This document shows, one piece after another, positions 1 to 11,274 of a DNA stretch of 64,000 nucleotides. Numbering within the stretch: position 1 is the first letter of the stretch; each line of letters begins with the position of its first letter. The DNA is from Sambucus nigra (Eukaryota > Streptophyta > Magnoliopsida > Dipsacales > Adoxaceae), in NCBI GenBank assembly GCA_949130495.1, contig OX422208.1, positions 401,071,885 to 401,135,884 on the forward strand. The letters run 5' to 3'. The position numbers were made by a program, and so were the translations under genes. The notes under the pieces are model-generated. The model saw only the letters and a program-made list of their open reading frames with translations, did not search any database and was not told the DNA's origin.

Positions 1-319
1 GGAAGTAGGTAGACATAGGTTAGATTCCATCAATCTAAAACTTCGACAAAAAAAAAAATTATCTCTCAAAATCCTATGAATGCAAAATCTTGAGCTCACT
101 CTAGTTCCCCAAAATACTCCAACCAACATTCACGAAAATCCGATAGTTGAGTACGACCCCGATATCCCTCACACTCCAAATGCTCCATAATTCTGGGTTC
201 CACCTCCCACGCCTCCACACTCAATTGCAAGTAACACTCCGACGTCCCTCTTAGTACACTCTTCAGAGCGCGCTCCGAGAATACCAAGTGAGGATACAGA
301 GTCATCAAGCGAGAGAGAC

Positions 320-1690
320 ATGTCACAACACGGTAGTGTAGCCTCAGGTGAGGAAGAGGCCCCGTACCGATCTTTGAGAGAAATCTTATATCCCGAGCGA
401 ACTGTCACTCCGGGATGAATTTTATTCCCGTATAATGCAGGGCAATTTCTCTTTAGGAATTGGATGATCCAGATACTTCCCAACTATAATGGAATGGAGT
501 CAGAAAATCCATATCTCCACATCTGGGAATTTGAGGAGGCGTGTGAGACCCTCAGCGATCAAACTTGCACAAAAGATGTGATCCGCCTCAAACTCTTCCC
601 ATTATTGCTAAAGGACAAGGCTAAGACATGGCTATGGTTTTTACCTCCAAACTCGAATGCATCATGTAACGAGTTACAATCTAAATTCCTTAAGAAATTA
701 TTTTCTTCACATCGAACGAACTCCATCAAGGCTCAAATTCAAACCTTCCGACATTAGAAAATGAGTTGTTTGATCGATGTTACGAGCATTTTAATGAGTT
801 AATCACTTCATGCACTCATCATGGACTTGATAAATTGCAAATCATTTCCTTATTCCATAATGGGTTGAATATAAATTCCAAATAACTCATTGAAACTATG
901 TGTGATGGTACCTTTGTCGACCTAAACGCCAATGATGTTGAGCTTCACCTGAGGTATATCGCCAAGACTACCCAAGGATGCGATACATCTGACCCTAATG
1001 ATCATAATCGAATGCACCAAATGACCATCACTCCATCGACGACTGGCCTATTTCACGTAGAAAAGGTATCTATGACGGCCAGTCGACTCGATCTTCTTGA
1101 GAAAGGAATGCGAGAAGTACTTAAGATATGTGAAAGAGGACCAACTGGCTCCATCCCGAACCCCATTGAGAAGGTGTGTGCTATTTGTGAGGCGGGACAT
1201 TAAACAGAGGAATGCCCGACGATACCCGCCTACAAAGTTATGCTTAAAGTGAAAGTGAGTGGTATATGAGGATTTAAAGGTAATTTCGGTGCACCGCATG
1301 GGAATTCTTACAACCCTTCATATAAAAACCATCCTTGTTTTAGCTATGGGCAACAAAATGCTACGATGAATCATAATTCACATGTTGCCCCTCCCCCACC
1401 ACCACACTTTCAACAAGCACCTCACATGCAGGGACATGTGCAAGCACCACCACCTCCAGGGCCATTTATTACTCCACCACGGAGAACTCTTGAGGATATG
1501 ATAAACCAATTCATCACTGCACGTAATGCAACCACTGCTAGACATAATCGCATGATCAACGACATAAATGTGACTATTTCAAAGATGCAATCATCGTTGA
1601 GTATCCAAGAGAAGGGAAAGTTTACTTCCCAGAGCTAAAGACCTCCCCAAGGTCAAACTAGTGTTAGCTCCACCTCTACAGAACATTAGG
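320..1690 (+). pseudogene. gag: gag of the Athila-like element
   Basis: Gag would form the virus-like particle of the retrotransposon in the cytoplasm. The reading frame can be followed from an ATG at 320 through an in-frame stop (416-418) into a clear retrotransposon gag domain (464-757: YLHIWEFEEACETL, then KTWLWFLPP). It continues after a frameshift near 754 and a stop near 884 into 898-1203. A CCHC knuckle (C-x2-C-x4-H-x4-C) lies at 1177-1215 but is split by a stop at 1201. A proline-rich segment (1366-1638) follows, then TTLRSGRVID at the gag/protease junction. The ATG at 320 is preferred over 464 because homology extends upstream of 464. Multiple stops make it non-functional. Confidence 0.85.
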
Positions 1691-1704
1691 AGCAATGTCA
1701 AGTT

Positions 1705-2493
1705 GTGACCACTCTTCGTAGTGGGAGAGTCATTGATTTATCACCTCCTCCACACGATGCAACCAAAGACAAGGAGATTTCACCCGACACGAAAGAGGCC
1801 ATAGATGTCCCCTTGACAGAGAGTGATAAAGAAGACATTATTGAGCCTGAGGTAGTAGTGAAACCACCATCTGCGACCCCATTTCCTCAAAGTCTAGTTC
1901 CTTACCATAAAGGAAACCCTCGTGATGAAGTACTAGACGTGCTAAAGCAAGTAAAATTAAATTTACCTTTCCTCGATGCCATTAAGAAGATTCCAGCTTA
2001 TGCAAAAGTCATCAAGGACTTGTTAACAGTGAAGAGGAGGATGAAGGTAAAGAAAAACATATTTGTAGCACAAAACGTGAGCTCCATTCTACTTAATGAT
2101 CTCCCGCCAAAATTCACAGATCCTGGTGAACCCACCATTTCCTCCATCATTAGAGAAAATAAAATTGAAAAATCCTTACTTAACTTGGGAACAAGTGTCA
2201 ATATCCTCCCTTACTCCATCTATAGGCAACTTGATCTGGGCGACCTCAAGCCCACAAAGACCACTCTCCAATTAGCAGATCGAACTGTGAAGATCCCAAG
2301 AGGTATAGTTGAGGAAGTGATCATCCAAGTTGACACTCTTTACTTTCTGGTAGACTTTGTCATTTGGGACACGGAGCCCTCCTTCACCTCGAGCAATCAT
2401 GTTCCCATCATTCTCGGGCACCCATTCTTAGCTATGGCTAATGCAATAATTAATACTCGAAATGGGCAAATGCAACTCACTTTGGGAATATGA
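1705..2493 (+). pseudogene. Retropepsin-like aspartic protease domain (catalytic Asp lost)
   Basis: This is the protease that would cut the gag-pol polyprotein. The 262-residue open frame begins TTLRSGRVIDLSPPP, runs through an acidic linker and reaches the protease core at about residues 155-260. The flap and C-terminal part are well preserved (VPIILGHPFLAMANAIINTRNGQ). The active-site motif reads LLNLGTSVNILP, where the family has L-D-L-G-(A/T)-S. The catalytic Asp codon is replaced by AAC (Asn) at 2182-2184. The frame is otherwise open across the domain, yet the enzyme should be inactive. No ribosomal start is implied, since this region is part of a gag-pol fusion. Confidence 0.85.
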
Positions 2494-4035
2494 CCTTAAA
2501 GACTAACATCTTCCATATATCCCAACATATTGGGGAAGAAGATGATCTTCATGTGGTGAGCTTAATCGATGAGATCTTAGAGGAGTACTTTGAGGAAAAA
2601 TATTGTGGAGATGCCTTAGGGACCTGCTTAGTGTCGAGTCACGAGCGTGAGGGGGCGTAAACTGAATTCGAGAAGGAAGTTGAGGAGTTGAGATAATTAC
2701 TTGATGAGAGAGCATTAAACGAGGACGCGAGAGATATAAGTTAGGTTTCTCGATTCGAGGAGTTACCGCTAAGGGAGGCACGCATGGTTCCCAACAACGA
2801 CAAATTTCTAACCCTCGAATTAAAGAAACTACCCTCCCATGTTAAATCTGCATATCTAGGAAAGGATAAGACATTTCATGTTGTTGTCTCCTCTAGATTA
2901 GACGAAAAATAGGAGGGTAACTATTAAAGATTCTGAAAGTGCTTTTGGTTGGTGTATTGATGATTTGAAGGGGATAAGTCCTTTGATTCGCACCCACAAG
3001 ATCCACCTCGAGGAGAATGTAAAACCCTTAAGAGAAATGCAAAGAAGGCTAAACCCCAATATGAAAGAAATGGTGAGGACCAAAATCATTAAGTTATTGG
3101 ATGCCGGGATTATCTTCCCAATATCAGATAGCAAGTGGGTGAGACCTATTCAAGTTGTCCCAAAAAAGTTGGGCATGACAATGATTGAAAATTCTAAGGG
3201 AGAGATAGTTCCCCAACGTACCACCACCGGGTGGCGCGTTTGCATTGATTATCAGAAACTTAATAAAGGAACTAGGAAAGACCACTTCCCCTTACCATTT
3301 ATTGATCATATGCTTGAGAGAGTAGTGGCCCCCCCTTACTACTGCTTCCTTGATGGTTACTATGGATATAACCAAATTGAGGTAGATATATTTGACCAGG
3401 AAAAAATGACCTTCACTTGCCCCTTTGGTAAATTTTCCTACAATCATATGCCATTCGATTTGTGTAATGCACCCGCAACCTTTCAAAGGTGCATGTTAAG
3501 TCTATTTAGCGACATGACTGAGAGATGACTTGAAGTGTTGATGGACGACTTTAGCATTTTTGGCACCTCTTTCGATCTTTGTCTGGAAAATCTAGAAAAA
3601 GTACTTACCCGGTGTGTGGAGAAGAACTTATTGCTAAATTGGGAGAAATGCCATTTTATGCTCACTGAGGGAATATTTCTTGGCCACATAGTTTCATACA
3701 AAGGTATTGAAGTTGATAGAGCTAAGATAGATGTCAGAGCCGATCTACCCACGCTAAAATCGCTCAAAGACGTGAGCTCCTTCTTGGGCCACGCGGGGTT
3801 TTATCGAAGGTTCATTAAGGACTTTAGCGCCATCGCTAGGCCCTTAAGCAACCTCCTTATGAAGGATACCCCATTCGAGTGGAATGAAGCATGTCAAAGT
3901 GCTTTTGAAAAATTAAAAAGCATGCTTATTTTCGCTCCCATCATGCAAGCGCCGGATCGGTCCTTACCATTCGAGCTCATGTGTGATGCAAGTGATTTTT
4001 TTAATAGGGGTTATATTGGGCCAACGAAAGGATAA
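2494..4035 (+). pseudogene. pol: pol N-terminal linker and reverse transcriptase
   Basis: The linker (2494-2960) carries remnants typical of Athila pol, such as LELKKLPSHVKSAYLG. The RT follows at 2965-4035: QRRLNPNMKE at the entry, GWRVCIDYQKLNKGTRKDHFPLP in the fingers/palm, FDLCNAPATFQRC (family usually FGLCNAPATFQRC), then the catalytic box as VLMDDFSIFG. The two catalytic aspartates are present. A TGA at 3526-3528 interrupts the domain just before the catalytic box. The connection domain (FLGHAGFYRRFIKDFS) ends at 4035 in a frameshift. RT copies the element RNA into cDNA inside particles; this copy cannot make a full enzyme. Confidence 0.88.
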
Positions 4036-4330
4036 AAAGGCTCATGTCATATACTACGCTACTAGGACTCTTACCGGACCATAACTCAATTACTCCACTA
4101 TGGAGAAGGAATTGCTATCCGTAGTATTTTCCCTAGATAAATTTCGATCCTATCTCATTGGGTCACCCATCACTTATTTCATCGACCACACAGCTTTAAA
4201 ATACCTCCTTGCAAAGAAAGATGCAAATCCGCGCCTCATTAGATGGATCCTACTCCTATAAGAATTTAATCTCTCCATTAGAGAAAAAAAGGAGTAGAAA
4301 ATGTCGTCGCTGATCATCTATCTCGAATTT
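4036..4330 (+). pseudogene. Ty3-type RNase H domain remnant
   Basis: It follows the RT after a frameshift and would degrade RNA in the RNA:DNA hybrid. Readable blocks in one frame are AHVIYYATRTLTGP, NYSTMEKELLSVVFSLDKFR, ITYFIDHTALKYLLAKKDA and PRLIRWILLL, all standard for gypsy RNase H. Stops occur after GP, after LLL and near the end. The downstream NVVADHLSR-like linker is frame-shifted. Position, order and motifs make the assignment secure, but function is lost. Confidence 0.8.
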
Positions 4331-5700
4331 CATTTGACGTACCTAGTGATCCGATACCCATAGACAAATATTTTTTGAATAAGCAACTCTTTGCTACATT
4401 TTCTTTGCCCTGGTTTGAGGATATAATGAATTATCTTGTCACGGGAGCCGTCCCTCCCGAGTGGACACCACAAGGTAAGAAGATATTCATTACCTGGTCG
4501 CGGATGTTTTTCTATAACGATCCCTTCCTGTTTAAATATTATGCTAACCAAATCATCTGACGGTGTGTACCGAATGACGAGATTCCTAAAGACATCCAAT
4601 CTGCCATTCAGAAGCTTATGTAGGTAACTTTTCGACGAAAAAGACGATCACTAAGATTCTTCAAAGCATCCTCTATTGGACCACAATATTTCACGATGTG
4701 ATAAATTCTTGCAAATCTTGTGATAGGTGTCATAGGATGGGAGCTATTACCCGACGAAACATGATGCTATTAACCCCGATACTCATTATTGAGATCTTTG
4801 ACTGCTTGGGTATTGACTTCATGGGCCCTTTTCTCCCATCTTTTGGTTTCCTATACATCATTGTCATGGTAGACTACGTTTCTAAATGGGTGGAACCATA
4901 ACTACCAAGATAAATGACAACAAAGTGGTGATTAGGTTCCTATAGGAACACATACATTCTCGCTTCAGTTCTCTGAAAGCGATAATTAGTGCTAATGGCA
5001 CGCACTTTTGCAACAAGCCATTCGATAAGCTCATGGGAAAGTATGGAGTCATTCACAAGGTTGGAATGACCTATCACCCACAAATGAATGGGCAAGCCGA
5101 ATTAGCGAATCGAGAAATCAAGCACATCCTCGAGAAGACTGTCAATCCCAACAGGAAAGATTGGTCACTTCGATTGAATGACTCACTATGGGCTTATCGT
5201 ATCGCATATAAAAATCCACTCAGCATGTCCCCATTCCTCTTTGTGTATGGAAAACCTTTCCATCTTCCCGTTGAATTAGAGAACAAGGCGTATTGGGTGA
5301 TTAAGAAGGTGAATTATGACATGGACAAAGCCGGTGAAGCTCGTAAGCTTTAATTATACGAGTTAGAAGAGATACACAATGACGTGTATGATAATGAAAA
5401 AATTTCCAAAGAAATGATGAAACTCGCCCACAATAAGATTATTCGACGCGAAGAGTTTCTTCCCGGGCAAAAAGTTCTTCTCTATAACTCTTGGCTTCAC
5501 TTATTTCATGAAAAGTTACGATCTCGATGGACTAACCCGTTTGTTGTGAAGAATGTATTTCCTCACGGAGCTGTGGCATTATAAGATTTAAAAGAGGGGA
5601 ATACGTTCAAGGTAAATGGACAACGCCTAAAGCCATATCTAGAGTCATGTGTGGAAGAAGTTGACACTATTTGGTTATCGAACCCTGTTTACGGGGTAGA
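4331..5700 (+). pseudogene. Integrase of the Athila-like element
   Basis: Integrase would insert the cDNA into the genome. The zinc-binding end is seen as CKSCDRCHRMG (about 4707-4740). The catalytic core follows: IFDCLGIDFMGPF with the first Asp, then SANGTHFCN where the family has S-D-G-G-T-H-F-C-N, so the second catalytic Asp is lost (about 4990). [16 protein letters not shown] keeps the Glu. The C-terminal part is well preserved ([34 protein letters not shown], then FKVNGQRLKPYLE near 5610-5642). Frameshifts lie near 4557, 4901, 5353 and 5583. The tail is a strong Athila signature. Confidence 0.85.
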
Positions 5701-6007
5701 TTGAACTGAAAATGAGAGGTCATTGCACCCCTGACGCGTATGGGGTGAATTCTTGTGTACAGTAGTAGTGTATTAGTTAGGATATTTACGAGTCCAGAGG
5801 TACATTTCATGATAGGGATCGAGGTAGCACACTTTTTGAGAGAGGTTTCACACATTTCGAGGGCGTGGTATAGGATTTTTTGAGAACTCGAGGGTCTAGG
5901 ATATCTTAAGGGGTCATACACAAGTGTTGAGGAATGAGAGAGCACTTAGATTTTGAGAGATGAGAGAAACAAGGTTTCCAAGACAACAAGATCCCCTGAA
6001 CCACAGA

Positions 6008-6060
6008 GTGAACCGGTTGGGGGGCGAACCAGTTCGGGGTACATGGTGAACCGGTTCGAG
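6008..6060. repeat. Three GAACCGGTTC-type palindromes, post-pol copy
   Basis: Within 53 bp the sequence shows GTGAACCGGTTGG (6008-6020), GCGAACCAGTTCGG (6024-6037) and GTGAACCGGTTCG (6046-6058). Each contains AACCGGTT or a one-base variant. The spacing is about 16 and 22 bp. A second cluster lies in the 3' LTR at 9741-9776. It could be a protein-binding site of the element; no factor can be named from the sequence. Confidence 0.6.
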
Positions 6061-6324
6061 GGTCCTAGTAGGTTCTTCCCCCCTTTTTTTCCAAATCAAT
6101 CATCTTCTCATCTTTCTCTCCATTCATTTTTCCCACGAATTTTTCCCTCTAAAAACTTCTCCCTACCTCTTTCAACTCCAAATTCATTCCCACCTTCATC
6201 TCCCTCCATACCTATTCCCATTCCCACCAAAAGTCATCCCCACACCCCTATAAATTCACCCTCAACCCCCCTCATTCTCTCACACTTTCACCACTTCATT
6301 TCACTCTCACTTCAACACCATATC

Positions 6325-6325
<1 letters not shown>

Positions 6326-6359
<34 letters not shown>
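6326..6359. repeat. (CT)n microsatellite
   Basis: About 17 uninterrupted CT units just upstream of the post-pol ORF. Confidence 0.95.
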
Positions 6360-6362
<3 letters not shown>

Positions 6363-6364
<2 letters not shown>

Positions 6365-7528
6365 GCCGCGCCCCCGCCAAGCAAACTTCCATCCTCAAAA
6401 ATACGACGACACAACCATACTCGATGATGAGGGTGCGGGTGGATTTCGATCCATCCAAGAACGTAATTAGGCCGAACGCTATTTCTCGCCCACTCGCACC
6501 ATTCATATTAAGTGATTTGTTAATTGGGAACAACTGCCCGGTGAAGTCACTGCCCTTTTCCACCGCCGGGGGTGGTGTTCATTTCTCTCCCTTAAGAGCA
6601 ACAAAGTCTTTGAATCCAAAATTTTCCAGTTCTACGCGACACTCGTGCTCAAATCCTTCACGCTCCATGAGGCATATGTTGACGACATTCAGATTCCTTT
6701 CTCCGTCGCCATCATTGCGCAAAAAATGCGGGAAAAGGGGGTTGTCCTCCCCATGCCTTTCATGTATCCCACCAATGGTGCCCCCCGCACCAAAGCTGAG
6801 TGTATTGCCCGAATGGAACCCGGGGAGGAATAGCTGCGTGATTCATTTTCGGTAGGAAGTCTTTTGGACACGGTGTGATTCACGCACCTCATTGAATGTG
6901 GAGCAATCCACCAAACCACCAATGATTCGGTGGTCAGGCTGCATCACGTGAAATTTTTGTATCATTTCCTCGACCCGGACAGCACTATTAATCTGGCCCA
7001 CCTTTTTACGTCGATATCCTCCATGCATCCTATGACGAGTGGGGAAAAGTAGCCCTCCCCTATGCCCGCCATATCACTGAAATGATGATTGAGGCTAGGG
7101 TGGACGATCCGGAGTAACAAGTCAAACTCCCCCGCCCAATTAGAGGTACTTCTACCACCCGTAGTGAACGCAAAATGAGGGTGGCCCACCCCAACCGTCC
7201 TATTTTCGATGATGATTCTGAAGAGGGTGTGGGGAAGGAGGCAAATGACACCCCAATGATGGATGTGGGGGACGAAGAAGAGTATAATGAAGATGAGGAT
7301 TCCGACTACACACTGGAAAATGATGACCTTGCAAATCCTATCACCTCCCTGGAGTCCAATTTTAATGGGTTCGTGAATGAGTACCGACGCGACACTAGCA
7401 TGATGGCGCGTCTACAAGCCGACCTCTACCGCCTTCAAGTTGGTCCGAACGCTCCTCTCCCTACATACCTCTATGGCCCCTATGATTCCAATGCACCCGG
7501 TAACTCGCACCCACCTCCAGCACCTTAA
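6363..7528 (+). pseudogene. Athila post-pol ORF (plant transposon protein-like)
   Basis: Begins with ATG at 6363 (MPRPRQANFHPQ), immediately after the CT tract. It can be followed with frameshifts through an N-terminal globular region (VFESKIFQFYATLVLKSFTL, 6645-6833), a middle block (VVRLHHVKFLYHF, about 6925-6970) and an acidic, low-complexity C-terminal region (7175-7528; EEEYNEDEDSDYTLEND). Athila elements carry such an ORF between pol and the 3' LTR. It has been called env-like and often matches the Pfam family 'putative plant transposon protein', but I see no signal peptide or membrane segment. At least two stops and two frameshifts disable it. Confidence 0.65.
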
Positions 7529-7724
7529 GCCCATGCTGTCAAGCTCTTATTTTCGCATGATTATGATGTGTGCATCTCTTCCCTTGTTTCATCTTTGTAA
7601 CCAGTGCCTATATAATGAAAAATCTACATTTTTCTTTATTTGCTTGTTTTATTGCGTGCATTCATTATTTCGTCTTCTTTAGATTTTAATCCTTTTGGTT
7701 GAGGACAATGCAAAAATCTAATTT

Positions 7725-7744
7725 GGGGGGGGGGGGGGGGGGGG
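7725..7744 (+). promoter_or_regulatory. Poly-G polypurine tract (PPT)
   Basis: Twenty consecutive G residues preceded by AATCTAATTT and followed by AAATAAG. It lies directly before the presumed 3' LTR. Athila and related elements commonly have TTTGGGGG-type PPTs that prime plus-strand DNA synthesis. This copy looks expanded by slippage. Confidence 0.75.
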
Positions 7745-7751
7745 AAATAAG

Positions 7752-10700
7752 TGCATTTTTCTAAAACCTCGTAAATTTTTCAAAATGCCCAAAAATATTT
7801 ACTCTAAAAATTGAAAAAAAAAATTGAAAAATTTTGAAAAAACCAAAAATATTTTTCCTCAAAATAAATAAAAATTGGAATTTAAATTTTTCAAAAATAT
7901 CACCTTTATTCTATTGAAGTTTCAAATTGTTAAATCTCAATGGCACTAAGCCGAAATTGATCAAAGATGGAAATTGTGCGAAAATTGACGACTTAACGAA
8001 TAAGTGTGGAGATTAACAAAAACCGATGAGATTTCAAGCCTATCGATCTTTTTGATTTTTTAAATCAATCCGAGTTAATGGTTAACTCATAGTTCTAATT
8101 CAACGTCTAAAAAGTCATCGCGATCTCAATACCCTTGTTTGATCGGTTATGGGAAATGGAATGTTGTCTTGAAAAAACGGGCTAAAAATCTCTAAATTAA
8201 ATTAATCTCGAGACGCATATGGTAAATTAATAAGTAATTTTGACAATGAAGTAGGCCATCGTTTGTTACCCAAAAACATTAGCCATAAAAAAAGTGAAAA
8301 ATTATCCTTTTGATAACCCAATTGAGCCGAATAAATTTTTTCCTTTTCGTTTGGTAACCCGAAAAACCCAAGTAGCCCGGAATTGTGAAAATTGTTGTCA
8401 TCAAGTAAGTCCAAATAGAGAAATAAAAAGGGGCAAGAAAAAAAATTTATAGAAAAATTCTCAACAAAAATCGTAAAAAAAAAAGAATAGAAAATGCGCA
8501 AAAGCCCGAAAAAGCACTAATGGACATCATAAGAAAAATTGTCCAATTTCGAAGTTCCCAACCATTTGCATGTTACCCAACACACCTTTAACTTGAAAAG
8601 TCCTACCAAGTCCGAAATGCTAAATTAATTATCGCGTGGAGAGCTAAGCACTAAAAGAGAAATAAGAAAGATTGAATGATGTGTATAAGTGGCAATGTTC
8701 CCATTTTTCAAAAATCGTATTCCGATGAAGAGATCGTTTCACCATATATTTCTGTCCTTTCAAAATAGTATGCGTGAATTTTTGTTTCAATGCATTTACT
8801 CTTTATGACACGCATAACGAGAGCATAGCCACAATTCGAGTGATTCGTTTGTGAGAGCATGCCATGAGCATTTGAATCAAAATGAATTTTCAAAAAGCAA
8901 TGTAATGACCAATCGGTAGAAATTTGAGGATAATTTTCGGCTTCGCACACACACACATGACAAATTGAGACTCTTTTGAATATGAATTTATGGTGATTAT
9001 TTTTCGAAAAGTTTAAATTGTACAATTTTTAAGTATTTTTATTTTTCATTGGGTCTAAATCGAATTTTGTGGGTATATTCACTGCAAACCCTCACGAGAC
9101 AACACTCGTCCTACTAGGGTAACCTAGGGGTTTAACGGCTTGTTGCATACGCTAAATGCAATCTCTTACCCGTGAAAAAGGTATTATATCCTAATAAAGT
9201 GTTTAGAAGAGTTGTAACGTTTATTCCTTTTCTTTTACGTTGCTCAGGACACGTAAAGCTCTAAGTCAGGGGGATTTAATCGGGCATAAATATTGTATAT
9301 TTATCCCTTTAATTTCGATACTTTTGTGAACTCGAATGGTGCAACTGATATGGATTTAACTCATAATTACGCTACTAACCTTCGTTGGCAAATATTTTGT
9401 ATTTTGTGTTTCTCTTATGTGTTTTATAGGTAAAGAATGCAAGCGGTGCGAAAAAGAAATCGAAACAATGAAAGAAAGGCTAGGAAGGAAAGTTTAAGGA
9501 TATTTTCATAATTCTGCAGTCTGATCTCGGAGGTGGGGCCAACTGGAAAGTTGAAGATCTCAGAATAACGATAACACTCGAAAAAATGTTACCCAAATCC
9601 GAGCTATGGTGAAAGAGTTATGACCCCTTGAAGTTGAAGAAAAAAATCCACAGAAGAAAGGAAGAAAACATGCAAATATTCTAAGTGTTGGAAATGAAGG
9701 AAAGAAGGATCAAACCAATAAGTTTCCCAAAACCACAAGGCGAACTGGTTCGGGATACCTGCGAACCGGTTCAAGGTGCCTGGGATGCGAAATTCTTCTT
9801 AAATGCTGATTGGTCCAAAGAGTTCTAATACATTACAAACTCTTCTAAAACATATTTGTATCTTTGTATTGAATTAAAAAACGGAGTTCTGAATAGTTTT
9901 TGATAGAGAGAAAGGGAGGAAAATAACCTAGGAACATAGTTTTGATTTGGTGCTTTAAGAGCAATTATTTTCGGGTTTGATTGCAAGTTTTAATTCAATT
10001 CTCATTCTCTATATTATTGTTCTTGCTTGTTTTAGTATAAGTTTCATCATGATTTCTTTCACATGCAATGTAGTGAATTTATGCATAGTTTGGTTCAATA
10101 TGTCCGCTAGATTTTTTAGGGTTGGGATGCATGAACTCAACCCAATGTGAGAGTTTCATGTGTATAAAATTAATCCTCTAAACTTAAGGATTTATTAGAC
10201 CGTATTGCGTAGCGAGCACAACCATTGTAGATCTTTGGATATCATTTTCTTTGGGGTAATCGGGATGCTTCAGAATGCAATATGAGTGTAGCTATCGCGA
10301 TTTCGCTTTACTCGTCCTCCGATTACGTATGGTCCGGGCTTGAACCTCATATATGTAATGCTTGGGAGTACTAAAGTCTGGGTCTGATTAATCACTTAAA
10401 TTTACGATTAATTTTATACTAGCAACACACTAGGGTTGAGGGATTGTATTCCCAACTTTTTTTTCTCTTCATATTTATTACTTAATTCTTTGTTATTAAT
10501 CCTTGCTTAATTCATTAGTCCCATAATTTTAATCTAGTTTCCTTTTACTTAGTAGGATTATTCGCAAATAAATCATATTTTCATTCTTTTCAGAGTTGAA
10601 TTTAGGTTGGCCGTCTGTCCTTCCGTTGTCACGATTTTCTCATCCTATTACCCTGTGGAGACGTTCCCGACTTACCTAATTTATTACTAATGTGACAGGC
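7752..10700 (+). repeat. 3' LTR of the Athila-like element
   Basis: Non-coding block of about 2.9 kb that begins near TGCATTTTTC just after the PPT. It contains no long ORF and is AT-rich. A conserved-looking stretch lies around 9061-9310 (CCTCACGAGACAACACTCG, then CGGCTTGTTGCATACGC). The probable end is near CCTGTGGAGACGTTC and GCTTGCACTTGATCC (10,650-10,710), phrases often seen near Athila LTR ends. The exact end is uncertain because the 5' LTR is not in the window. Nothing else is recognised inside. Confidence 0.65.
9741..9776. repeat. Two GAACCGGTTC-type palindromes in the 3' LTR
   Basis: CGAACTGGTTCGGG (9741-9754) and GCGAACCGGTTCAAGG (9761-9776). They repeat the motif cluster seen in the post-pol spacer at 6008-6060, with similar flanking words (GGGATACCTGCG here, GGGGTACATGGTG there). 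Confidence 0.6.
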
Positions 10701-11274
10701 TTGCACTTGATCCTAGAGAGAACGCACTTTAGAGACACATTCTTAATCGCGTCATGGTTTTTTCATTCCCTTAAGTTCCTTATATATATTCTTAAGAAAA
10801 TACTCATATTTAGTGGAAAACATGTTTCAAATCAGGCAAAATTTTGGCTCTCAAAATCTTCCAAACCAATTCACAATCCTCTTAAAACCCCTGCAAGAAT
10901 AACTGCTTATTCTAGTCTTTGGAGATTTTATGATGACCAACCTCACGCTAGAGAATGAACCTAAAGAATATCTAATTAATGTTTAACTAACTATGAACAT
11001 AAGTAACGTGGGGAATGTCTTTCTATAATAAATTTAGGGCGTTGGATGAATTGAGAGATATGATTAATGCGATCGGGTTTGACCACTGGTTTTCGATTTT
11101 ATACCTAAAGTCTGACAACTAGGTCACTGTCACACTAATTATATGATGGTCCAAGATATTTCATATATTTCATCTACCGTATATAAAATTAGGAGTTATC
11201 TATACGATTTTTTCACCTTATTAGCATAGACTATTTCCATAACAAAAATTTTGCTGATATTCATTAAGCTGAGA
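10701..11274. other. Unassigned sequence between the Athila LTR and the coiled-coil ORF
   Basis: No recognisable domain. A short open frame at 10692-10958 (+) has no motif. The stretch may be the N-terminal part of the following degenerate ORF or the end of an LTR. Confidence 0.4.

Larger units (their letters stand above)
5701..6362 (+). other. Post-pol spacer of the Athila-like element
   Basis: This non-coding stretch separates pol from the post-pol ORF. It contains three GAACCGGTTC-like palindromes (separate entry) and then a pyrimidine-rich tract (about 6080-6320) that leads into a (CT)n microsatellite. The open frame starting at 5953 on + mostly reflects low-complexity pyrimidine sequence (Ser/Pro-rich) and I do not treat it as a gene. 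Confidence 0.6.
1..10700 (+). mobile_element. Athila-like Ty3/gypsy LTR retrotransposon, decayed, 5' LTR outside window
   Basis: Seen: domains in the order gag, CCHC knuckle, aspartic protease, RT, RNase H, integrase, then a further ORF after pol, a poly-G tract and a long non-coding LTR-like block. Known: this order with a post-pol ORF, the gag block beginning ILPNYNGMESENPYLH and the integrase tail FKVNGQRLKPYLE are typical of the Athila lineage. Each domain has stops or frameshifts, so the copy is dead. The 5' LTR and primer-binding site lie left of the window. The right border is approximate (about 10.65-10.72 kb) because the terminal CA and target duplication cannot be located. Confidence 0.85.

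Noticed and set aside
1998..2201. Minus-strand ORFs opposite gag/protease
   Set aside because: Shadows of the retroelement frame on +.
5953..6855. 300-residue open frame on +
   Set aside because: It is mainly a Ser/Pro-rich reading of a pyrimidine tract and (CT)n; the post-pol ORF from 6363 in other frames explains the rest.
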